Under the pieces are notes generated by a model, which saw only the letters and a list, made by a program, of their open reading frames with translations, had not been told where the DNA came from and did no database searches. Below are positions 45,595 to 54,576 of a DNA stretch of 64,000 nt, one piece after another (the first letter of the stretch is position 1; each line of letters begins with the position of its first letter). Both the position numbers and the translations under genes were made by a program. Source of the stretch: Magnetospirillum molischianum DSM 120 (GTDB taxonomy: Bacteria > Pseudomonadota > Alphaproteobacteria > Rhodospirillales > Magnetospirillaceae); NCBI RefSeq assembly GCF_000294655.1, contig NZ_CAHP01000047.1, positions 20,522-84,521 of the forward strand, in the 5' to 3' direction.

Positions 45595-47582
45595 GCAGCG
45601 AACTCGATGATCTTCTGATCGACCGCGAGAGAATCGCCGGCATTGGCATGCAGCTTGGCGATGACGGTATCGCGCTCGGCTCTCAGAGTGTTTTCCATCT
45701 TCATCGCTTCGACGACTGCCAAAGCCTCGCCAGCCTTGACCTCCTGGCCTTCCTCGACCATCAGACGGACCAGCAGGCCGGGCATCGGCGACAGCAGGTA
45801 CTTCGACATATCCGGCGGCAGCTTGAACGGCATCAGGCGATACAGTTCGGCGGTGCGGCGGGTGAACACGAACGCTTCGGCGCGCAGGCCCGCATGAGAC
45901 AGCCGGAACGACACGCCGGTACGATCGACCTGGACACAGACCGGACGGCCATCGACGGTAGCGCGGATCAGCGGATCACCGACCTGCCAGTCAGTTTTGA
46001 CCTCGACCGCTTCGTCCTTGATCACCACGGCATAGCCGCCCGGAGCCGGGTGGACATCGACGTCGTGATATTGCTTGTCGAAATAGACCGACCACTGTAC
46101 CGGCGGCTTCATTTCGTGGCCGGGGAACTGACCGGAAATACGAACATTGCGTTCGATGATCCGCCGCTTCATCGCGGCGGCGACCGCGATCAGGTCCGAG
46201 GGATCTTCGGCGGGCAGCTGGTCGGTGGTCAGGCCGTGGGGGTATTCCTCGGCGATGAAGTTGGTGGTGATGTCGCCCCGCACGAAGCGTTCTTTCGAGA
46301 ACAACGAGGCGAGGAACGGGATGTTGTGCGACAGGCCGCGGATATAATACTCGTCCAGCGCCTGACGCATGTGGTTGATCGCCGCGTCGCGGGTCGGGCC
46401 GTGGGTGATCAGCTTGGCGATCATCGGATCGTAATACATGCTGATCTCGCCGCCCTCATCGACGCCGGTATCGACGCGGACGTGGTTGCCTTCCTGCGGG
46501 GGCTGATAGCGGGTCAGCCGCCCGGTCGAGGGCAGGAAGTTGCGGAACGGGTCTTCGGCATAGATGCGGGCTTCCATCGCCCAGCCATCCAGTTTCACCT
46601 CGTCCTGGGTGAAGCTCAGCTTCTCGCCATTGGCGATGCGGATCATCCACTCGACCAGATCGAGGCCGGTGATCATCTCGGTGACCGGATGTTCGACCTG
46701 GAGACGGGTGTTCATTTCCAGGAAGTAGAACTGTCCGGTCGAGCCACCGACGATGAATTCGACGGTGCCGGCCGACTTGTAATTGACGGTGCGGGCCAGG
46801 GCGCAGGCCTGTTCACCCATCGCCTTGCGCATTTCGGGGCTGAGGAACGGCGACGGCGCTTCCTCGATGACCTTCTGATGGCGACGCTGGATCGAGCATT
46901 CGCGCTCGCCGAGATAGACGGTGTTGCCGAACGAATCGGCCAGCACCTGGATCTCGATATGGCGCGGTTGTTCGATGAACTTTTCGATGAAAACGCGGTC
47001 GTCGGCGAAGGAGGATTTCGCTTCGTTGGTGGCCGAGACAAAACCCTCGCGGGCTTCGTCGTCGTTCCAGGCCAGACGCATGCCCTTGCCGCCGCCGCCC
47101 GCCGACGCCTTGATCATCACCGGATAGCCGATTTCGCGGGCGATCTTCACCGCTTCTTCGGCATTCTGGATGACGTCGAGGAAGCCGGGGACGGTCGAAA
47201 CACCTGCCTCGCGCGCCAGCTTCTTCGACTCGATCTTGTCGCCCATGGCGAAGATGGCGTGGGCATCGGGGCCGATGAAGGTGATTCCGGCGGCGGAGAG
47301 CGCCTCCTGGAATTCACGCTTTTCGGACAGGAAGCCGTAGCCGGGATGAACCGCCTGAGCGCCGGTCTTTTTGCAGGCGTCGATGATGGCGTTGATCTGC
47401 AAATAGCTCTGAGCCGACGGTGCCGGGCCGATATAGACCGATTCATCGGCCATCAGGACGTGCGAGGCTTGCTTATCGGCTTCGGAATAGACCGCAACCG
47501 TCTTGATACCCATCTTGCGTGCGGTCTTGATGACCCGGCACGCGATCTCGCCGCGATTGGCGATCAGAATCTTCGAAAACAT
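45591..47582 (-). CDS. pccA: Propionyl-CoA carboxylase alpha subunit (biotin-containing)
   Basis: A 663-residue acyl-CoA carboxylase alpha chain. The biotin carboxylase domain starts MFSKILIANRGEIACRV, with the ATP-grasp glycine loop KASAGGGGKGMR near residue 159 and the catalytic region EMNTRLQVEHPVTE near 288. A BT linker domain follows, then the biotinyl domain with the biotin lysine in VEAMKMENT near residue 629. It carboxylates its own biotin with bicarbonate and ATP and passes the group to PccB. The ATG at 47582 is preceded by a GGGGG stretch. The BT-domain architecture favours propionyl-CoA over acetyl-CoA carboxylase. Confidence 0.93.
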   Translation of the reverse strand: MFSKILIANRGEIACRVIKTARKMGIKTVAVYSEADKQASHVLMADESVYIGPAPSAQSYLQINAIIDACKKTGAQAVHPGYGFLSEKREFQEALSAAGITFIGPDAHAIFAMGDKIESKKLAREAGVSTVPGFLDVIQNAEEAVKIAREIGYPVMIKASAGGGGKGMRLAWNDDEAREGFVSATNEAKSSFADDRVFIEKFIEQPRHIEIQVLADSFGNTVYLGERECSIQRRHQKVIEEAPSPFLSPEMRKAMGEQACALARTVNYKSAGTVEFIVGGSTGQFYFLEMNTRLQVEHPVTEMITGLDLVEWMIRIANGEKLSFTQDEVKLDGWAMEARIYAEDPFRNFLPSTGRLTRYQPPQEGNHVRVDTGVDEGGEISMYYDPMIAKLITHGPTRDAAINHMRQALDEYYIRGLSHNIPFLASLFSKERFVRGDITTNFIAEEYPHGLTTDQLPAEDPSDLIAVAAAMKRRIIERNVRISGQFPGHEMKPPVQWSVYFDKQYHDVDVHPAPGGYAVVIKDEAVEVKTDWQVGDPLIRATVDGRPVCVQVDRTGVSFRLSHAGLRAEAFVFTRRTAELYRLMPFKLPPDMSKYLLSPMPGLLVRLMVEEGQEVKAGEALAVVEAMKMENTLRAERDTVIAKLHANAGDSLAVDQKIIEFAA

Positions 47583-47638
47583 CCGTTTATCCCCCGTTGG
47601 AGACCCGCGCGGGCAACGCGCGAAAACCCTGATGAACC

Positions 47639-49171
47639 TTAGAGCGGAATGTTCCCGTGTTTCTTCCACGGGTTCTTCAGATCCTTGCTTCTCAGCATCG
47701 TGAGAGACCGGCAGATCCGCTTGCGGGTGGTGCGCGGCATGATGACGTCATCGATGAAGCCGCGATGGCCGGCGATGAACGGGTTGGCAAACTTCTGGCG
47801 GTATTCTTCCGTCCGGGTGGAGATCTTTTCCGCATCGCCGATGTCGCCGCGGAAGATGATCTCGACCGCGCCTTTCGGCCCCATCACCGCGATTTCGGCA
47901 CTGGGCCAAGCGAAGTTGACGTCGCCGCGCAGGTGCTTCGAGCTCATGACGTCATACGCGCCGCCATAGGCTTTGCGGGTGATGACGGTGATCTTCGGCA
48001 CGGTGCACTCGGCATAGGCATAGAGCAACTTGGCGCCGTGCTTGATGATGCCGCCGTATTCCTGGGCGGTGCCGGGCAGGAAGCCGGGCACATCGACGAA
48101 AGTAACGATCGGAATATTGAAGGCATCGCAGAAGCGGACAAAGCGCGCCGCCTTGATCGACGAGGCGATATCGAGACAGCCCGCCAGGACCATCGGCTGG
48201 TTGGCGACGATGCCGATGGTGCGTCCTTCCATCCGGGCGAAGCCAACGATGATGTTGCCCGCGTAGTCGGGCTGGATTTCGAAGAAATCGGCCTCATCGA
48301 CGACCTTCAGGATCAATTCCTTCATGTCGTAGGGCTTGTTGGGATTTTCGGGGATCAGGGTGTCGAGCGAGCGCTCGATCCGGTCGGGAATGTCGGCGGT
48401 GGGGCGGTGGGGCGGCTTTTCACGGTTGCTGGCGGGCAGGAAGTCGATGAAGCGGCGCAATTGCAACAGCGCCACCACATCGTTTTCAAAGGCCAGATCG
48501 GCCACGCCCGACTTGCTCGAATGGGTGACGGCCCCGCCCAGTTCCTCGGCGGTGACGGTCTCGTGCGTCACCGTCTTGACCACGTCCGGCCCGGTGACGA
48601 ACATGTAGGAGCTGTCCTTCACCATGAAGATGAAGTCGGTCATGGCGGGGGAATAGACCGCGCCGCCCGCGCACGGACCCATGATCAGGGAAATCTGCGG
48701 CACGACGCCAGAGGCCAGCACGTTGCGCTGGAACACTTCGGCGTAACCGGCGAGGCTGGCGACGCCCTCCTGGATGCGCGCGCCGCCGGAATCGTTCAGC
48801 CCGATCACCGGAGCGCCGACCTGGACCGCCTTGTCCATGATCTTGCAAATCTTCTCGGCGTGGGCTTCGGAGAGCGAGCCGCCGAACACGGTGAAATCCT
48901 GGCTGAAGACGAACACCAGACGGCCGTTGACAGTGCCATAGCCGGTAACGACGCCATCGCCGGGGATCGACTGTTCCGCCATGCCGAAATCGTGGCAACG
49001 GTGTTCGACGAACATGTCCCATTCTTCGAACGAATCTTTATCGAGCAACAGCTCGATGCGTTCGCGCGCTGTCAGCTTGCCTTTGGCATGCTGGGAAGCG
49101 ATGCGCTTCGTTCCGCCACCGAGGCGGGCGCGGTTCCGCTTCTCTTCAAGCTGGCGAACAATATCTTGCAT
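47639..49171 (-). CDS. pccB: Propionyl-CoA carboxylase beta subunit
   Basis: A 510-residue carboxyltransferase that moves CO2 from biotin to propionyl-CoA, giving methylmalonyl-CoA. The acyl-CoA-binding loop around [17 protein letters not shown] (near residue 110) and the second oxyanion region [26 protein letters not shown] (near 370) are typical. The ATG at 49171 with GGAGG nine to ten bases upstream is chosen; an open frame extends 78 codons further through the promoter region and is not coding. It is the first gene of pccB-pccA-carbonic anhydrase and is divergent from the ScfR-type regulator. Confidence 0.94.
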   Translation of the reverse strand: MQDIVRQLEEKRNRARLGGGTKRIASQHAKGKLTARERIELLLDKDSFEEWDMFVEHRCHDFGMAEQSIPGDGVVTGYGTVNGRLVFVFSQDFTVFGGSLSEAHAEKICKIMDKAVQVGAPVIGLNDSGGARIQEGVASLAGYAEVFQRNVLASGVVPQISLIMGPCAGGAVYSPAMTDFIFMVKDSSYMFVTGPDVVKTVTHETVTAEELGGAVTHSSKSGVADLAFENDVVALLQLRRFIDFLPASNREKPPHRPTADIPDRIERSLDTLIPENPNKPYDMKELILKVVDEADFFEIQPDYAGNIIVGFARMEGRTIGIVANQPMVLAGCLDIASSIKAARFVRFCDAFNIPIVTFVDVPGFLPGTAQEYGGIIKHGAKLLYAYAECTVPKITVITRKAYGGAYDVMSSKHLRGDVNFAWPSAEIAVMGPKGAVEIIFRGDIGDAEKISTRTEEYRQKFANPFIAGHRGFIDDVIMPRTTRKRICRSLTMLRSKDLKNPWKKHGNIPL

Positions 49172-49270
49172 TGACCAAGACCTCCGGGCGGGCAGGGGGG
49201 GAACGAACCGCCCCCTGTTATTCACAATCCCGTAACCGTGGCAACCTTGACGCCTTGAGAAAAGGGTGGT

Positions 49271-49322
49271 GGTGCAAATGTGTTCGCAAACATGCCCTCG
49301 TGGTTTGCGAATGTTGCGAATT
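49271..49322. promoter_or_regulatory. PccR/ScfR-like operator repeats
   Basis: Two paired sites lie in the pccB-regulator spacer. Site 1 (49271-49291) reads GGTGCAAA-TGTG-TTCGCAAA and matches the TTTGCAAA-N4-TTTGCAAA layout that I recall for Rhodobacter PccR at 13 of 16 positions. Site 2 (49302-49322) contains TTTGCGAA-TG-TTGCGAA, with a shorter spacing. Site 2 is 28 bases before the regulator start, suggesting autoregulation. Confidence 0.55.
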
Positions 49323-49349
49323 GGCGCTGGATCGGGTATTAAATTCACC

Positions 49350-50774
49350 ATGAGTGGAAAGCTATATATCGGCCACAAATTGCGGCGTCTGCGGGAACGC
49401 CACACCCTAAGTCAGGCGGCTTTAGCCGCCCGGTTGGGTGTTTCCCCCAGTTACCTCAATCAAATCGAAAACAATCAGCGCCCGTTGACGGTGCCGGTTC
49501 TTTTACGAATCGCCCAGGTTCTCGATGTTGACCTTGCAAAACTTGTCGAAGACGAGGAATCCAGACTCGTCGCCGATCTGCGCGAGGCGTTGAACGATCC
49601 TTTGTTCGGCGGCGACGGGATTCCGTTGGCAGAACTACGTAACGCCGCCGCCGCCTCGCCCGATCTGGCCAAGCGTGTGCTCGCTCTGTACCGAAGCTTT
49701 CGTCAGGCCGATGAGCGTCTGCACGCCTTGACGGAAGATCTGTCGAAGGGCGGGGGAGAAATGCGCACGGGGCGTGCTCACTTCCCCTACGAAGAGGTGC
49801 GCGACTTTTTTTATTACCGCGATAATTATGTCGGCGGACTGGACGAGGCCGCCGAGGCGCTGGCGATGGCCGAGGGCTTTAGTCTGGGTCAGATGTATAA
49901 TGATCTTGCGGCCTATCTCGACATTCATCTCGGGGTGCGGGTGCGGATCATTCCCGCCGATGAGGCCGAGGGAATGCGGCATTTCGATCCGATCTCCGGC
50001 ACGCTGACTTTGTCGTCGCAATTGCCGATGCCGTCTCGCAACTTTCACCTCGCCCATCAGATCGGGATGCTGGCCTATCGCTCTTTGATCGATGGCATCG
50101 TCGATACCGCCGATCTGTCGTCCGACGAGGCCTGCGCGATCTGCCGGGTCGAGTTGGCGAATTACTTCGCTGGGGCGCTGTTAATGCCTTATGGCGTTTT
50201 CTCGGAGCAGGCACGGGCGTTGAAGCACGATATCGAACAGCTTCAGGGCCGCTTCGGTGCCAGCTTCGAACAGGTCTGCCACCGCCTGTCGACTCTGCAA
50301 CGGCCCGGTGCGCGGGGAATTCCGTTCTATTTCGTCCGGGTCGATCGCGCCGGCAACATTACCAAGCGCCATTCCGCCACCCGCTTTCACTTCACTCGTT
50401 TCGGCGGGGCTTGCCCGCAATGGAACGTCCACGAAGCCTTTGCCCAGCCCGGCCGTATCCTGGTCCAACTGGCTCGGATGCCTGACAATGTTAGTTATGT
50501 CTGCATCGCCCGCACCGTGACCCGGCGCGGCGGCGGTTGGAAGCGTCCCAACCGATTATGCGCGATCGGGTTGGGTTGCGAGGTCGCTCACGCTCCAGAT
50601 TTTGTCTATTCCGCCGGGCTTGACCTCAGCCATGACGAATCGGCGACGCCAATCGGAGTCAATTGTCGCATCTGCGAGCGCCGCGATTGCCGCCAGCGCG
50701 CATTTCCTCCGATCGGCAGCCGGATCAGCATCGACGAGAACACGCGCGGCTTCGTCCCCTATCAATTCTGTTAA
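49350..50774 (+). CDS. pccR: ScfR-family short-chain acyl-CoA regulator, PccR-like
   Basis: A 474-residue XRE-type transcription factor of the ScfR (RamB/PrpC/PccR) family. The helix-turn-helix is residues ~8-62 ([21 protein letters not shown]). An IrrE-like region follows around [12 protein letters not shown] near residue 236. The C-terminal DUF2083-type part ends with a cysteine cluster, [16 protein letters not shown], near 440. Such proteins sense acyl-CoAs and control propionate or acetate assimilation. Divergence from pccB and nearby TTTGCAAA-like repeats support a PccR role. The ATG at 49350 begins [15 protein letters not shown] as in homologues. Confidence 0.87.
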   Translation: MSGKLYIGHKLRRLRERHTLSQAALAARLGVSPSYLNQIENNQRPLTVPVLLRIAQVLDVDLAKLVEDEESRLVADLREALNDPLFGGDGIPLAELRNAAAASPDLAKRVLALYRSFRQADERLHALTEDLSKGGGEMRTGRAHFPYEEVRDFFYYRDNYVGGLDEAAEALAMAEGFSLGQMYNDLAAYLDIHLGVRVRIIPADEAEGMRHFDPISGTLTLSSQLPMPSRNFHLAHQIGMLAYRSLIDGIVDTADLSSDEACAICRVELANYFAGALLMPYGVFSEQARALKHDIEQLQGRFGASFEQVCHRLSTLQRPGARGIPFYFVRVDRAGNITKRHSATRFHFTRFGGACPQWNVHEAFAQPGRILVQLARMPDNVSYVCIARTVTRRGGGWKRPNRLCAIGLGCEVAHAPDFVYSAGLDLSHDESATPIGVNCRICERRDCRQRAFPPIGSRISIDENTRGFVPYQFC

Positions 50775-50782
50775 GGGGGGTG

Positions 50783-51292
50783 TCAAGACTTGGCGATGCG
50801 GCGGCCCAGGCGGGCGAGAGCCTCGCGCAGGTCGGGGTCTTCGACGCGGGCGAGGTTGATTGCCGCCTGACTGTCGGGGGGGAGCGGGGGCGGTTCGGGC
50901 GCGGGCGGCTTGCGCCGTGTCGTCTCGGGCAGCGGCCCCTGGATCAGCCTCAGCCGCGCCACGGCGTTCCAGCCGAAATAGCCGTTGATCTTTTCCAGAA
51001 TCAGCGGCTCCAGATGCTGCATCTCTAATGCAAAAGCGCCAGAGGCAACCTTGACGATTAAGGTGCCATCGGTGCGTTCCTTCGCGGGAAAGCGAATCCG
51101 TACCGGCAAGGTGTGGTGAGCGATTGCCGCGCCGACGATGGCGGGCCAGTCGGTGACCAGCGCGCCCTCGGCAAAGCCGTGGCGGCCAAAAACCGGACGG
51201 GTCACCCGCCCGGACGGCACCGCCACTGCCACCAATCCATAGGTGGGGCGGGGGGGAGCCGGAACTGGCGCTGGCTTGGGCGGCTGGGTCAT
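50783..51292 (-). CDS. DUF721/DciA-family protein
   Basis: A 169-residue protein of the DUF721/DciA family, whose members load or stimulate the replicative helicase DnaB in bacteria lacking DnaC. The core is VTDWPAIVGAAIAHHTLPVRIRFP (near residue 47) followed by GTLIVKVASGAFALEMQHLEPLILEKINGYFG. A proline-rich stretch and a short helical C-terminal tail follow. It is divergent from mutY across a short gap, the usual alphaproteobacterial neighbourhood. The ATG at 51292 is chosen because farther upstream the frame is antisense to mutY. Confidence 0.82.
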   Translation of the reverse strand: MTQPPKPAPVPAPPRPTYGLVAVAVPSGRVTRPVFGRHGFAEGALVTDWPAIVGAAIAHHTLPVRIRFPAKERTDGTLIVKVASGAFALEMQHLEPLILEKINGYFGWNAVARLRLIQGPLPETTRRKPPAPEPPPLPPDSQAAINLARVEDPDLREALARLGRRIAKS

Positions 51293-51337
51293 CCTAGAAC
51301 CATACCGCAATCGGCTGGGATGCTCTATTCTTCCCCG

Positions 51338-52414
51338 ATGCCCCTGTCCAATGCCCGTGCCCTGTCCGACCGTCTTCTCGCCTGGTACGACCGCGACCGC
51401 CGCATATTGCCGTGGCGGGCGGCGCCGGGGGAGCAGGCCGATGCCTATCGAGTCTGGCTGTCCGAGGTGATGCTCCAGCAGACGACCGTCGCGGCGGTGA
51501 TCCCCTACTTCAACACCTTCCTGACCCGCTGGCCGACCGTCGAGGCTCTGGCTGCCGCTCCGGTCGAAGAGGTGATGCACGCCTGGGCCGGGTTGGGCTA
51601 TTACGCCCGTGCCCGGAATCTGCACCAATGCGCCAAGACGGTGACGGAATGGCGGGGCGGGCATTTCCCCGAGGACGAGGACAGTCTGCGCCGCCTTCCC
51701 GGTATCGGCGATTACACGGCGGCCGCGATCGCCTCGATAGCCTTCGGTCATCGGGCGGTGGTGGTTGACGGCAATGTCGAACGGGTGATGGCGCGGCTGT
51801 TCGCGGTGACCGATCCGTTGCCGGGAGCCAAGGCACGGCTGAAGGCGTTGGCGGGGGAACTAACGCCATCCGAGCGGGCGGGCGATTATGCCCAGGCGGT
51901 GATGGATCTGGGCGCGACCCTGTGCAGTCCGCGCAATCCGGCCTGTGGGCTGTGTCCATGGCGCGAATCCTGTGCTGCGCTGGCTCAGGGACTCGAGGCC
52001 ACTCTGCCCGCGCGGACGCCCAAGCCGGAGCGGCCGACCCGGCGTGGTATCGCTTTCTGGATCGTCGCCCGCGATGGGGCGGTGTTGCTGCGCCGCCGTC
52101 CGCCCCAAGGATTGCTGGGCGGAATGATGGAAGTGCCATCGACCGAATGGCGGCCCGAGCCGTGGGAGATTGACGAGGCTCAGTCCTTCGCGCCTCTGCC
52201 TGCTGACCGGCTGGCTGGACCATGGCGTCCGCTGCCAGGGCTTGTTCGCCATACTTTTACCCATTTTCACCTGGAACTGATGGTGGCGGCGGCGCGGGCG
52301 ACCGGCCAGCCCCCCGTGCGCGGTTTGTGGTGTCCGCTCGACCGGCTGGCCGAGCAGGCGTTGCCGACCCTGATGCGTAAGGTGGTGCGCCTCGCTTTGT
52401 CCAAAGCCTATTGA
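51338..52414 (+). CDS. mutY: A/G-specific adenine DNA glycosylase
   Basis: A 358-residue base-excision repair enzyme that removes adenine mispaired with 8-oxoguanine. The VMLQQTTVAAVIPYF motif near residue 45, the helix-hairpin-helix with catalytic aspartate LPGIGDYTAAAI followed by VDGNVERVMAR, and the [4Fe-4S] ligands CSPRNPACGLCPWRESC (Cx6Cx2Cx5C) near 197 are present. A C-terminal Nudix-like 8-oxoG-recognition domain follows with HTFTHFHL. Start ATG 51338 or 51320; neither has a strong ribosome-binding site. Confidence 0.93.
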   Translation: MPLSNARALSDRLLAWYDRDRRILPWRAAPGEQADAYRVWLSEVMLQQTTVAAVIPYFNTFLTRWPTVEALAAAPVEEVMHAWAGLGYYARARNLHQCAKTVTEWRGGHFPEDEDSLRRLPGIGDYTAAAIASIAFGHRAVVVDGNVERVMARLFAVTDPLPGAKARLKALAGELTPSERAGDYAQAVMDLGATLCSPRNPACGLCPWRESCAALAQGLEATLPARTPKPERPTRRGIAFWIVARDGAVLLRRRPPQGLLGGMMEVPSTEWRPEPWEIDEAQSFAPLPADRLAGPWRPLPGLVRHTFTHFHLELMVAAARATGQPPVRGLWCPLDRLAEQALPTLMRKVVRLALSKAY

Positions 52415-52428
52415 CCCGGAGAACCCCG

Positions 52429-53040
52429 ATGTTCCGCTTTGTTGCTGTTCCCGCCCTGGCCATCCTGGGGCTGCTTGCTGCCGCCCCCGTCCTGGCTCAA
52501 TCGTCTCCGGCTCCGGCCCAGGAAGCGGTGCAGCCAACCGAGCGGTTGGTGATGATCCCGCCCGAGGGCTGGCAGAACGGCGGTTCGTCCGCCAGCCGGA
52601 CCGCAATTGCCACCCACTTATTTCCGCCGGGCCAGAACAGTGAGAACTGGACCGAGATGCTGACAATTCAGGTGATCGTCGATCCTCGCGCCGAAGCCCG
52701 CGCCTTTGTTCAGCGGGTCGTCGATGCCAGCCGCTCCGGCTGTGACGCCGCCGGTCCCAGTCCGGCCTCGGAGGGCATGACCAACAATTATCCCGTCGCG
52801 ACGCTGACCGTGACCTGCACGCGGGGCCATCAATCGGGGATGGGGGGGCTGGTCGCGGTCAAGGCGATCCGGGGCCAGCAGGCTTTGTTTGTCGTCGAGC
52901 GTCTGTGGCGTGGTCCAGCCTTCGCTCGTGACGATTCCGCTCCGATTCCGAAATCGACCTTGCAGGAATGGTCAACGTTTTTGCGCGGCGTGTCGCTGTG
53001 CGATCATGCCGACCCGATTCGCCATCCCTGCCCGCGCTGA
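52429..53040 (+). CDS. Hypothetical exported protein
   Basis: A 203-residue protein with a clear signal peptide (about residues 1-23, ending PVLAQ). The mature part has MIPPEGWQ near residue 42, a QNSENWTEMLTIQV segment near 72 and several cysteines (CDAAG, TVTC, LCDHADPIRHPC) that could form disulfides in the periplasm. I do not recognise a named domain, though exported proteins with the GQNxxxWTEM pattern occur in other alphaproteobacteria. GGAGA precedes the ATG. It may be co-transcribed with mutY, 14 bases upstream. Confidence 0.75.
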   Translation: MFRFVAVPALAILGLLAAAPVLAQSSPAPAQEAVQPTERLVMIPPEGWQNGGSSASRTAIATHLFPPGQNSENWTEMLTIQVIVDPRAEARAFVQRVVDASRSGCDAAGPSPASEGMTNNYPVATLTVTCTRGHQSGMGGLVAVKAIRGQQALFVVERLWRGPAFARDDSAPIPKSTLQEWSTFLRGVSLCDHADPIRHPCPR

Positions 53041-53041
53041 G

Positions 53042-53109
53042 GCCGCCATTGCGGCGGCGGCCAAGCGAGCGGATGCTCGCGCCCGGCGAGGGACATTGAT
53101 GAAAGCCTA
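53042..53109 (-). repeat. Dispersed intergenic repeat, copy B
   Basis: Read on the minus strand from 53109 this matches copy A at 7709-7761: 32 of 35 bases in the first block (53075-53109) and the CCGCCGCAATGGCGGC block (53042-53057). Between them copy B has about 17 additional bases, which complete the perfect hairpin GCGAGC-GGAT-GCTCGC (53065-53080). It fills the gap between two convergent genes. Confidence 0.65.
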
Positions 53110-53111
53110 GA

Positions 53112-53456
53112 TCATGCCGGGTCGTCGTGGCGGGTTTCCCGGCTTTTGCCTAGTTCGGTGGTGAAGACGCAGGTGGTTTGCAGCACGCTGATGGCCCCGG
53201 CAAGTCGGCCTTTCGCTTCGACTTGCTCGGGGGTTTCGGCGCGAAGGCGGCGCAGATCGACCAGCATTCGCATCAGGGCGCGGGCGGGGAGCGCCCCTAG
53301 TGGCGGCGGGACGGGAGCTTGGCCACGGAAAGCATCGTGCAAGGCGTCCAGCGCGCTCGCGATATAATCGCGGTCGGCCGGTTCAAGCGGTAGAACCCGG
53401 TCCGGGGCAAGCCGGACCAGCCTTTCACCGGAAAAATCGATGGGGGGGCTGTCCAT
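53112..53456 (-). CDS. Hypothetical protein
   Basis: A 114-residue soluble protein that I do not recognise. It begins MDSPPIDFSGERLVRLAPD and has a helical middle (YIASALDALHDAFRG, LMRMLVDLRRLRAETPEQ). There is no signal peptide or membrane helix. The ATG at 53456 is chosen because AAGGACGG lies at suitable spacing; an ATG six codons earlier is also in frame. It is divergent from nudC, and its 3' end abuts repeat copy B. Confidence 0.6.
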   Translation of the reverse strand: MDSPPIDFSGERLVRLAPDRVLPLEPADRDYIASALDALHDAFRGQAPVPPPLGALPARALMRMLVDLRRLRAETPEQVEAKGRLAGAISVLQTTCVFTTELGKSRETRHDDPA

Positions 53457-53595
53457 GATCGACCGTCCTTGCATCCGTGGGGCGGAGTGCGTGTCCTCAT
53501 CCTATCCTAATATGGTGGATCGTGGACGATCCGGGAAGCCCTGGCCTGCGTCGTGGCCGCTTGAGGGGGAAAGCGGGGCATGCGAAGCTGCTGCG

Positions 53596-54537
53596 ATGAC
53601 AATCCTGCTTTCTTATCGCGGCGGCACGCTCGATCGGGCCAATCTGCTGCGTCATGCTGCCGACCCAGCCGAATTGCTCCGCCGTCCCGACGCTCGCTTC
53701 CTGGTCTATTGGCGCGGCTTGCATCCGGTCGATCCGGCACGGTCCACAGCGTTGCGGCTTGATCCCCTGCGGGTATTGCCGTTGATCGAGGCGCTCGACC
53801 CGCCTTCTCTGCTGCTGGGAATGGAAGATGACGCTCCGCTGATCGCGCTCGATCTGTCGGCGGCGGACGGACACGGTGACGGTGGCCCGGTGCTGGATCT
53901 GCCGGATGGCTGGGTCTGGCAGGGACTCCGTGCGGTGGGGGCGTTGCTGCCCGCCGAGGAAACCGCGCTGTTGGCGTATGCGCGCGGGATGCTGCTGTGG
54001 CGTGCCCGGACCCGGTTCTGTTCCGTCTGCGGTGCGCCGTTGCGGTTCGAGGATGCGGGGCATATCGGTTCCTGCACCGCTCCTGCCTGCGCCACTCAAC
54101 ATTATCCGCGGACCGATCCGGCGGTGATTGTCCTGGTCGGCGATCCCGCCGGACGGATTTTACTGGGGCGTCAGCCGCAATGGCCTGCTGGCCTCTATTC
54201 CTGCCTCGCCGGGTTCGTCGAGCCGGGCGAGGCCTTGGAGGATGCGGCGGCTCGTGAGGTGTTCGAGGAAGCCGGGGTTCGAATCGATGACGTTCGCTAT
54301 GTCGCCAGCCAGCCCTGGCCGTTTCCCTCCTCGCTGATGGTCGGTTTCACCGCGAGCGCTTGCGGAGCCGATCCGGTGCCCGACCATAGCGAGATCGAGG
54401 ATGTCCGCTGGTTCACCCGCGCCGAACTCGACCGTTTCGGCGCGGATGGAACTCCTGGTCCCGACGGCTACCTGCTGCCCGGCCCGGATTCGATCGCCCG
54501 TCTGTTGATCGAACGCTGGCGGCGATCGGTGGATTGA
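53596..54537 (+). CDS. nudC: NADH pyrophosphatase / NAD-RNA decapping hydrolase
   Basis: A 313-residue Nudix enzyme that hydrolyses NAD(H) and removes NAD caps from RNA. The zinc ribbon is CSVCG followed by CTAPAC (near residues 140-160). The Nudix box is GFVEPGEALEDAAAREVFEE near residue 206, and the NudC-specific SQPWPFPSSLM motif follows near 237. The ATG at 53596 begins the conserved region; earlier in-frame codons overlap the divergent hypothetical gene. Confidence 0.93.
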   Translation: MTILLSYRGGTLDRANLLRHAADPAELLRRPDARFLVYWRGLHPVDPARSTALRLDPLRVLPLIEALDPPSLLLGMEDDAPLIALDLSAADGHGDGGPVLDLPDGWVWQGLRAVGALLPAEETALLAYARGMLLWRARTRFCSVCGAPLRFEDAGHIGSCTAPACATQHYPRTDPAVIVLVGDPAGRILLGRQPQWPAGLYSCLAGFVEPGEALEDAAAREVFEEAGVRIDDVRYVASQPWPFPSSLMVGFTASACGADPVPDHSEIEDVRWFTRAELDRFGADGTPGPDGYLLPGPDSIARLLIERWRRSVD

Positions 54538-54576
54538 TGTCACGGGGCTTTGCCCCATCCTTTCCGCCGATTTCCG

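Noticed and set aside
45648..47642. A long open frame antisense to pccA (and similar long antisense frames opposite ccoI, pckG and pccB).
   Set aside because: They arise from GC-rich codon bias on the opposite strand, have no recognisable domains and are fully overlapped by well-supported genes.
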